This document shows, piece after piece, positions 6,192 to 10,781 of a stretch of 10,781 nucleotides of DNA. The stretch is from Armillaria gallica (taxonomy: Eukaryota; Basidiomycota; Agaricomycetes; Agaricales; Physalacriaceae): the NCBI GenBank assembly GCA_037576215.1, contig JBANDB010000028.1, forward strand, positions 1 to 10,781, given 5' to 3'. Positions within the stretch are counted from its first letter, which is position 1. Each line of letters begins with the position of its first letter. Made by a program: the position numbers and the translations under genes. The notes under the pieces were generated by a model that saw only the letters and a list, made by a program, of their open reading frames with translations, had not been told where the DNA came from and did no database searches.

Positions 6192-6658
6192 TGATACTTA
6201 TAGACCTTATTCTCATCAATAAGGTTGATTTCATGGTTGACTTCATGCCAAGGAGGTAATTCCTCCTTGGTTCTGTTCAAGATATCCTGCAAATTCCTGC
6301 TGCCACTGCAGCCTGCAGGTTTGGAATATCCTCCTCTGTAAAACCAATGGTTTTACCTTTGCCTTTCTGGTCCACATCTCTGCATGGATGCACAGTTACC
6401 TTTGCTTGTGCCACTGGGCAAGCATACTTTTCTCTGAGGGCAGTAATCCTCAGTTCACTCTGTCTGGTGTGTAGTTGCACATGGGCACAATCTTCCTTTG
6501 CTTCTCTGTGATGTCACAGAGAGTCCATCAAAGAATACCTTGCTTGGTGGCAAGATCTTGTTGTCATTAGCTTGACAATACAATTCTTCTCTTGGCGTCC
6601 AGCATGGTCCATTCCATGCATACATTGATGCCACTAGTTCATTCCACTTGGCAGGCAT
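6192..6658 (-). pseudogene. pol: Pol connector between protease and RT
   Basis: Two overlapping frames (6658-6455 and 6480-6277) join into a continuous protein-like stretch: PAKWNELVASMYAWNG, WTPREELYCQANDNKILPPS and KVFFDGLSVTSQRSKGR, then RITALREKYACPVAQAKV and KGKGKTIGFTEEDIP. This is the usual low-conservation connector upstream of RT in this clade; no catalytic residues are expected. The remainder to 6192 carries the run-up to RT (ELPPWHEVNHEINLIDE near 6270-6210), in yet another frame. Strong hairpins are at 6248-6270, 6338-6356 and 6503-6522, all with 9-bp arms. Confidence 0.65.
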
Positions 6659-7084
6659 TTGTGGATCAAATGCCCACTCAAACGTGGGATGAGGTACAGG
6701 TTGATCCCAGATTGACCTATTTGTGCATGTGGAGGATGTCTCATCCTCCCATCCTCATTGTTTGACACAAGGTCCTCAACCTTGATTTTTGACAACGTTG
6801 GCTGGCATTCCATGCTTGACGTGTGCTGAGGCCTCTTGTCCTCAGACTTACTTGCTTTTTACACTTTTCTTGGGGCCTTCCCCCTCTTCAGAGTACGTTT
6901 GTACTCTAAAGCCTCACTTTCCAGCACCATCAGTGCTGGACTATTTGCTGGCAAGCTCACATGAGCTTGCTCCTTGTCCTCTCCATCCTCTATGGTGGGC
7001 GCTTTTCTGCCACCATCTAGTCAGTTTCTGCCTGACTAGCAGCTTCTTCTCCATGGTGCAATGTCAATGGAGTTGTCCATTGCA
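6659..7084 (-). other. Charged spacer between protease and pol connector, hairpin-rich
   Basis: No frame is open across it. On the minus strand short pieces look protein-like and charged (VLESEALEYKRTLKRGKAP near 6930-6875; STLSKIKVEDLV-type sequence near 6800-6765), so this is probably a degraded linker of the polyprotein. Its clearest feature is structural: between 6890 and 7039 five perfect inverted repeats follow each other almost without gaps (see findings). Plus-strand open frames here are shadows. Confidence 0.5.
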
Positions 7085-7510
7085 TTATCCATGGTCACTG
7101 TACTGCAGGGATGGCATTGCCATCCACCACATCTCATTCTTCTTGAAATCAAGAAGAACATTATGCTTCCTCATATAGGGTGTACCTATAATCATGTTGT
7201 AGCAATCAAAGTTTGCTACGTCCAAGTATTCCTTGGACCTTGACTTTGCACAGGCAATTGTTGCCTGTGTACCAAACTGCACTGCAGCTTGGCTGCCCAC
7301 AGTGCCCAGCTGAAGGAGTAGTGGCTCCTTCAGCTCACTCACATATATATCATGCACCTGACAGAACTGAGGTGTCACCCCAGTAGTGGTGCTTCCTGAG
7401 TCCCACAAGGTCCATGCCTTGTGGCCATTCACTTCAACATACACGATGCAAGGCACTCCTTGTCCTTGTGCTTCAGCACTGGCCTTGCCAGCTTCTCTGG
7501 AGCCTTGCAA
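7085..7510 (-). pseudogene. pol: Retropepsin-type aspartic protease
   Basis: Open for 141 codons, beginning at a TTG rather than an ATG, as expected for a piece of a polyprotein. The active site is D37-S38-G39 in WDSGSTTTG, preceded by the hydrophobic strand VPCIVYVEVNG. The second hallmark is MIIGTPYMRKHNVLLDF near residues 105-122, matching the 'I-I-G-x-x-x-L/M' flap-distal motif of Ty3/gypsy proteases, with the following D-F. It acts as a homodimer that cleaves the Gag-Pol polyprotein inside particles. Length and motif spacing are normal and the domain lies in a single frame, so this is the best-preserved pol domain. Hairpins of 9-11 bp arms at 7137-7158, 7249-7269 and 7308-7335 lie within the codons. 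Confidence 0.88.
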
Positions 7511-7922
7511 AGGTGCACCTTATACACCTTCACATTGGCTGCCCAATTGGTGGTCAAGTGCGCTGGCTGGGTAGTCTGTCAGAGCTCCCATGAACTCTGA
7601 ATCTGACTCCCTGGGCATAATAGTTGTTGTTGTTGTATACGTTGACCTCAACGTACTCATTATCTGACAACTCTTCTGGTTCAGAGGCATTCCCAGCCTC
7701 TGGTGCATTGTTGTTGAGGTTCTCCACCTCATCATCCTCAACATCAGGTTTGTTACCTGAGTCTACCCCTTCTTCATCAGGGATAGCTGTGTGTGCCATG
7801 CATACATATGCATGTGGCTTGGCCATTGGCCTTCCACCACCACCTGGGCATTTCATTTGCATAATGTCCAGGTTGTCCACACTTGAAGCAAGTGTTTGCT
7901 GCAAAGGGGCAACCTGCTTCAA
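7511..7922 (-). pseudogene. gag: Gag CCHC zinc knuckle and acidic linker to protease
   Basis: One frame reads NTCFKCGQPGHYANE at about 7896-7850, giving C-x2-C-x4-H. The final Cys of the CCHC knuckle would come from TGC at 7850-7848, but an extra A shifts the frame one codon before it, so the finger is broken. CCHC knuckles in Gag bind and package the element RNA. Downstream is an acidic, disordered linker (PDEEGVDSGNKPDVEDDEVE, then EPEELSDNEYVEVNVYNNNN), open in the 7922-7554 frame, then SDSEFMGALTDYPASALDHQ in the neighbouring frame before the protease. Acidic linkers of this kind separate Gag from protease in many basidiomycete elements. Confidence 0.8.
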
Positions 7923-8700
7923 ACTCTTGGAGGCCCATTTGACATCTTGACAATGTCAGCAGCCTGATTTTGCGACAATCACCATCTTGGTGTGGCCCTT
8001 GCTGGGGTCCTGCACCTGGTTGGTCCCTCTATCCACAGGCGGTCACTCCTGGAAGCGTTGCTCCTGGCCTGGTGCTGACCTGACCACAAACCAAGGGTTT
8101 GTATTGCCCATCATCTCCTTTTGACGGGCCCAGAAGGTGCCTACCTTCTGAGGTTCTGGTCTTTTCATTGGGCAAGTCTTTGAGCAGTGCAGCTCAAAGT
8201 GTTTTGCAATTTTGTGGGCTTGCTGTAGCGCAATGCATGCGCTACAAATCTCCTCCACTGTATTGACTTTGGGCAATAGCCCGTTGTTGCAGATGAGAGA
8301 TTCTCTCATTGCATTGGGTATCCCATGCAGGAATGTGTCTATCATTACCCAGTTGTCTGGGTAAATTGACATGTTCTGTGCGTGGTCTATCAAGGTGTCA
8401 TAGAAACCTTGAACTCCCAAGCTTCTCTGTATAGGAGGTTGCAATGAATGCCTCCCTTGCATCCTGCATTGTGGATGCACTCACAAAACAATTGTATAGT
8501 TCAAGGATCACATCCTTGAACGTCCATTGCTGTCTTGCACGATTGTAGTGCAAGACATGATGTCAAAACCAATTCTTGGCTGGTCCTTCCAAGAACTCAG
8601 GGAGAACAAATACTTGTTCTTGATCCAGACAATCACCACCATACTGGCAGCTGCCAGATGGTTGCACACATCCATTGTCCAGTTTTCCAAGTGCTGAACT
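7923..8700 (-). pseudogene. gag: Gag capsid-like domain
   Basis: At least three frames combine to give a retrotransposon-gag (capsid) domain. The pieces are MDVCNHLAAAS (about 8672-8640); then LPEFLEGPAKNWF, a stop, and HHVLHYNRARQQWTFKDVIL (about 8610-8520); then the 8480-8043 frame with GVQGFYDTLIDHAQNMSIYP, WVMIDTFLHGIPNAMRESL, VNTVEEI and ALQQAHKIAKHFELHCSK. The order 'F-L-x-G-x-A ... W ... F ... L ... P ... R' is that of Ty3/gypsy Gag. The TGA at 8565-8563 replaces an expected Arg codon. Further expected Arg positions read Cys or Trp (YNCFVS, NPWFVV), all consistent with C-to-T at CpG. Gag forms the cytoplasmic particle around the RNA. The part from 8042 to 7923 is a short basic linker toward the zinc knuckle. 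Confidence 0.8.
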
Positions 8701-9675
8701 TGGATTCACCCCTCTGATATGGGTGAATATGTTTTGATTCTGCTTTACGTGGTTTTATCCCTCTGGTAGGCGTAATGCTATGCCTACAGCATTGTCAATA
8801 ATGCTACTGAGGCGCTGGTGCATATTCTCATTATACACCTTTGTTGCCTCAGTTATCCAGGTGTTTTATTCCTGCCTTCAGCAGGAGGTACTACAGAGAA
8901 TGCTTGTACAGGTCGGTGACCTGTATAGTGTCTCCCTGCATCATTCCAGTGAGGTGGGCTCTCTGTCCACCCTAGTCCTCTGATCCCTGTCAATCAGGGA
9001 CTTGACTCGGATGGTGCAGTGGGAGGGTTACCACTCCCACTGTCTGGCTGACTGTCCGTTGGACATATTGCCTTCTCATCTTGTTGATGGGCGTTATCCC
9101 ATTGAATACAATACCCTGATCATCTATCCAGGAGTGTCCCTGGCAATTCAGGTCTTGGTTGCGCATGCGCTGATATGCTACCCTCTCAGCAAACTTATCA
9201 GCCAGTGGCACTTGATTATTCAGTGGAGGTTTCTCCACTGATTCCTTGTTTTGTGTGAGGATGCACTTCCTCCCCGTTTTGGGTAGGTTGCTATCTACCA
9301 CTGGTATGGTAGACACCGATTCAGCTGTTGACAGAGGTCTCCTTGTTGACCTCTGAATACTTTTGTCTCTGTGCTGCAGCAAACCTTGCTGCAAACTGTT
9401 CGTTAGACTCTCCTGCTTGCTGGGGAGCATATATATTGCTCATTGCCTCTCCAGGTGGGAGACAACTCTGGCTTGCCACCTGGGGTATACTTGGAATCAA
9501 GTTTGCCCCTCTGGAGTCGAGGCAGCTGATCCTCGATTTGCCTTACGGTGGTATATATGCTTGGGCTTCCAGCTCAAGAATCTGAACATACAACGTAATG
9601 TATTCAACGGTATTCAGTTGAGGGTACTTTCACCTCTAGCCTGTATCAACCGTATGTGTTTCAGTACATACAGTC
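8701..9675 (-). pseudogene. gag: Middle of gag, strongly frameshifted
   Basis: No frame is open for long. The best piece (9430-8990, from a non-ATG codon) contains PLADKFAERVAYQRMRNQDL and SWIDDQGIVFNGITPINKMR, which look like genuine protein. An adjacent frame gives APQQAGESNEQFAARFAAAQ and QRQKYSEVNKETSVNS (about 9430-9330), a charged helical segment. Upstream, EYITLYVQILELEAQAYIPP (about 9600-9545) is helical and amphipathic. From 8990 to 8701 I see no convincing protein. I interpret the whole as the region between the disordered Gag N-terminus and the capsid domain. Hairpins are dense, including acaggtc/gacctgt near 8909-8925 and gtgggag/ctcccac near 9019-9040. Confidence 0.5.
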
Positions 9676-10291
9676 CTAGTCTTGAGCTGTGCGTAGTATC
9701 CTTTGTAATGCTAGGATACCTTTTCCATAGCATAGCACACTGAACTTGAAGGTGGACTCACTCCGTCCACTCTCCTCATCATCGGAAGTTTTGTCTTCCC
9801 AATGTACTGCGGGCGTTCTTTGCTCAGGAATTGTAGTTTCCTGAGGCCCTCCAACTCCCTGCTGCTGTTGCTGTGTCAGTGGAGTGGACTCAGTTGGCAC
9901 TCTCCAACTGCCCGCCTCTGGTCTCGGCATCTTCCCCAGGAAGTACGACAAAGGTCTGCGACCTTCAGCAGGTCCCTGAGCACTACTCCTGCTCTGAGGC
10001 TGTCGCCCTGACCTCCCAGTCTGCATGGGAGATTCATGAGCCCTGCCGGATTGCTGGTCCAGGTCTTCCACAACTGCCCCTGGTCTTGCTGCACCGCTTG
10101 GCGCAGCTGTCGGCCGCACTTCACTCCATTGCGTCCCTCCTGGCATTCCCTGAGGCTGCCGGGAAGGCTCGGCCTCAGTATATTCTGACCCGGGACGACC
10201 TGGAGTCAGTCACCGCAGATTGAGGATACGCCAACGACTGGTCGATGGTCTCACCATCGCGTGTTGGTTCAGTAGATTGATTGGTCTCCAT
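9676..10291 (-). pseudogene. gag: Gag N-terminus, Gln/Ser/Pro-rich
   Basis: The first ATG after the leader is at 10291-10289 and gives METNQSTEPTRDGETIDQSL, continuing to a stop at 10177-10175 after 38 codons. An extra C at about 10190 in TCCCGGG appears to cause that stop, because the adjoining frame continues as EYTEAEPSRQPQG into an open stretch of 156 codons from the in-frame ATG at 10146. That stretch is disordered: S/G/R/P-rich (GRSGRQPQSRSSAQGPAEGR), a QQQQQ run, and an acidic EDKTSDDEESGRSES before FKFSVLCYGKG. The frame is lost again after GKG near 9715. Disordered N-termini of this kind precede the capsid domain in many fungal Gags. CpG is frequent here, unlike the rest of gag-pol. 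Confidence 0.65.
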
Positions 10292-10442
10292 CCAATCAGA
10301 TGTTGCTACGTCTCTTTTTACCCGGAAGCGTGCGTCAAGGAAGTTGATGCACTGTTCGATGCAATCACAGTCTAGGCTATCAGTCTAGACATCGTAGTCC
10401 TCGTCCGTAGTATCAGAATTGAACCCGAAAGGTTCAAAAAAG
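10292..10442 (-). other. 5' leader with hairpin; no recognisable tRNA primer site
   Basis: This is the untranslated stretch between the 5' LTR and the gag ATG. The usual primer-binding site starts TGG next to the LTR and matches a tRNA 3' end. Here the element strand reads CTTTTTTGAACC after the LTR, with no TGG. Instead a hairpin with 7-bp arms (ttgaacc/ggttcaa, 10419-10437) begins five bases from the LTR. Its 3' side reads GGGTTCAATTC on the element strand, like a tRNA T-arm. Self-priming, as in Tf1, is one possibility. No coding sequence is seen. Confidence 0.45.
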
Positions 10443-10535
10443 TGAAACAAAGTCAAGTATTGCTTAGCCTTACGGTCACACCAACAGAACCAGATCGATA
10501 GTCGATTCTAGTACTACGAAGTATGACAGTAAAAT

Positions 10536-10559
10536 TGGCTGCCTTATGTAAGGCAGCCA
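10536..10559. repeat. Hairpin in the 5' LTR (11-bp arms, 2-base loop)
   Basis: Identical to the hairpin at 94-117: arms tggctgcctta and taaggcagcca around TG. Confidence 0.85.
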
Positions 10560-10597
10560 GCATGTATGTAGTAATGATAAATAATTAATATAATTGT

Positions 10598-10613
10598 CTA
10601 TTAATTATATAAC
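10598..10613 (-). promoter_or_regulatory. Possible TATA element in the 5' LTR
   Basis: On the element strand this reads TTATATAATTAATAG, about 20-35 bases into the LTR, within an AT-rich block. Its position and sequence suit a TATA box for the element transcript, with the R region following. The surroundings are AT-rich in general, so a chance match is quite possible. Confidence 0.3.
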
Positions 10614-10632
10614 TATAATATGATATGTTACA

Positions 10633-10637
10633 CGCGT
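10633..10637. other. Candidate target-site duplication (one side only)
   Basis: The five bases CGCGT directly outside the 5' LTR are the expected 5-bp duplication for a Ty3/gypsy insertion. The partner would lie just left of base 1, outside this window. The interrupted frame is consistent: it resumes mid-codon within the Asp-Ala-Ser of RNase H. Confidence 0.35.
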
Positions 10638-10781
10638 CAAAAACTGGAGTGGGGGCCATGTATGGCCAAGGAAGTAGCTGGCAAACGTGCCGGCCTGCTG
10701 GGTTCATGTCAAAGAAATTCACTATGGCTCAGCAGAACTACGCCGTCCACAAGTTGGAAACTCTGGCTATACTAGAGGCAT
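10633..10781 (+). pseudogene. pol: Fragment of a second Ty3/gypsy element, RNase H domain, interrupted by the insertion
   Basis: From base 10634 the plus strand reads without a stop for 49 codons to the window end: ASKTGVGAMYGQGSSWQ, then CRPAGFMSKKF, then QQNYAVHKLETLAILEA. This matches the RNase H of the inner element (5306-5160 region, minus strand) at 44 of 49 residues, including the catalytic Glu. The first catalytic Asp (of DAS) would be completed on the other side of the insertion. Despite the close protein, many codons differ, and CpG is retained here (for example GCGTCA against GCATCA in the inner copy). It therefore belongs to a related but distinct family or an older split. The inner element inserted antisense to it. 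The rest of this host element lies outside the window. Confidence 0.9.

Larger units (their letters stand above)
1..10632 (-). mobile_element. Ty3/gypsy LTR retrotransposon with chromodomain and extra downstream ORF, degraded
   Basis: A full-length element bounded by two direct LTRs of about 190 bp. In minus-strand order it carries gag, a CCHC knuckle, aspartic protease, reverse transcriptase, RNase H, integrase and a chromodomain. RT and RNase H before integrase is the order that defines Ty3/gypsy as opposed to copia, and the chromodomain places it with the chromoviruses. A second gene of about 2.4 kb lies between the chromodomain and the 3' LTR, which is more than a standard element carries. 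The total of 10.6 kb is long for a fungal Ty3 element for that reason. Reading frames are interrupted throughout, so this copy is non-autonomous as written. The purine tract at 193-204 confirms orientation. It sits inside another element of the same clade (10633-10781). Gag-pol identification is firm; the exact family name is not known to me. Confidence 0.95.
10443..10632 (-). repeat. 5' LTR
   Basis: 190 bp, with the TG...CA ends seen in the left copy. The two LTRs differ at two single positions and by one 2-base indel (this copy lacks AA after tgtatgta). It keeps CG in tactacGaag where the other copy has CA, so one of the only two substitutions is a CpG transition. It contains the conserved hairpin 10536-10559 and an AT-rich block (about 10570-10630) that on the element strand lies at the 5' end, where a promoter is expected. 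It directly adjoins RNase H coding sequence of another element at 10633. Confidence 0.96.

Noticed and set aside
5954..6259. Plus-strand open frame of 101 codons over the RT fingers
   Set aside because: It is antisense to well-defined RT motifs; a shadow frame.
1240..10440. Hairpins as translational-bypass (byp-like) inserts that would explain the broken frames
   Set aside because: The stems themselves encode conserved residues of gag, pol and the second ORF, so they are not extra inserted bases. The frame breaks are single-base and mostly not centred on stems.
1240..10440. CRISPR array or tandem repeat family
   Set aside because: The inverted repeats have different sequences at each site; there is no shared repeat unit and no regular spacer.
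1240..10440. Hairpins as bacterial-type terminators
   Set aside because: They occur inside coding regions on both strands without T-runs, and the gene content is eukaryotic.
10405..10442. A complete tRNA gene or tRNA-derived element in the leader
   Set aside because: Only a T-arm-like hairpin is seen; no acceptor, D-arm or anticodon arm could be matched.

Overview
This window is almost entirely one long-terminal-repeat retrotransposon of the Ty3/gypsy class, read on the minus strand. The host is most likely a fungus, and a mushroom-type basidiomycete (Agaricomycete) is my best guess. That rests on the style of the gag-pol proteins, the short LTR (about 190 bp) and the mixed base composition. 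It is an inference, because no host gene is present. The element runs from 1 to 10632. Two LTRs in the same orientation (1-192 and 10443-10632) differ by only two substitutions and one 2-base indel. A purine-rich tract (193-204) lies next to the left LTR, which makes that copy the 3' LTR and fixes the minus orientation.

In element order, from high to low coordinates, the layout is: 5' LTR (10632-10443); short leader with a hairpin (10442-10292); gag N-terminus, low complexity (10291-9676); degraded middle of gag (9675-8701); gag capsid-like domain (8700-8043); CCHC zinc knuckle and acidic linker (7922-7511); aspartic protease with DSG (7510-7085); spacer and pol connector (7084-6192); reverse transcriptase (6191-5630); connection and RNase H (5629-5024); tether (5023-4633); integrase with HHCC and D,D-35-E (4632-3347); chromodomain (3296-3093); intergenic hairpin block (3092-2907); a second gene of unknown function with its own T-rich/CT-rich leader (2906-423); 3' non-coding tail, purine tract and 3' LTR.

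The reading frames are broken many times, mostly by single-base indels. Two CGA-like arginine codons appear to have become TGA, and two catalytic aspartates have become asparagine (YLDN in RT, TNHKAL in RNase H). The copy as written cannot encode a working polyprotein, yet its LTRs are nearly identical. Either it was moved by proteins supplied in trans, or some of the indels are sequence-consensus errors. The substitutions look like CpG deamination, and the span from about 2500 to 9700 is strikingly poor in CpG while both ends are CpG-rich.

The most unusual signal is not a gene. From about 1240 to 10440 the sequence is tiled with short perfect inverted repeats, with arms of 6-12 bp and mostly short loops. 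I can place more than 20 with arms of at least 9 bp by eye, where fewer than one would be expected by chance. They sit inside conserved coding motifs and seem to be achieved largely through synonymous codon choice. Bases 10633-10781 are part of a second, related Ty3/gypsy element on the plus strand, interrupted in its RNase H domain by this insertion. They give a within-window comparison in which some hairpins of the inner copy are absent from the outer one.
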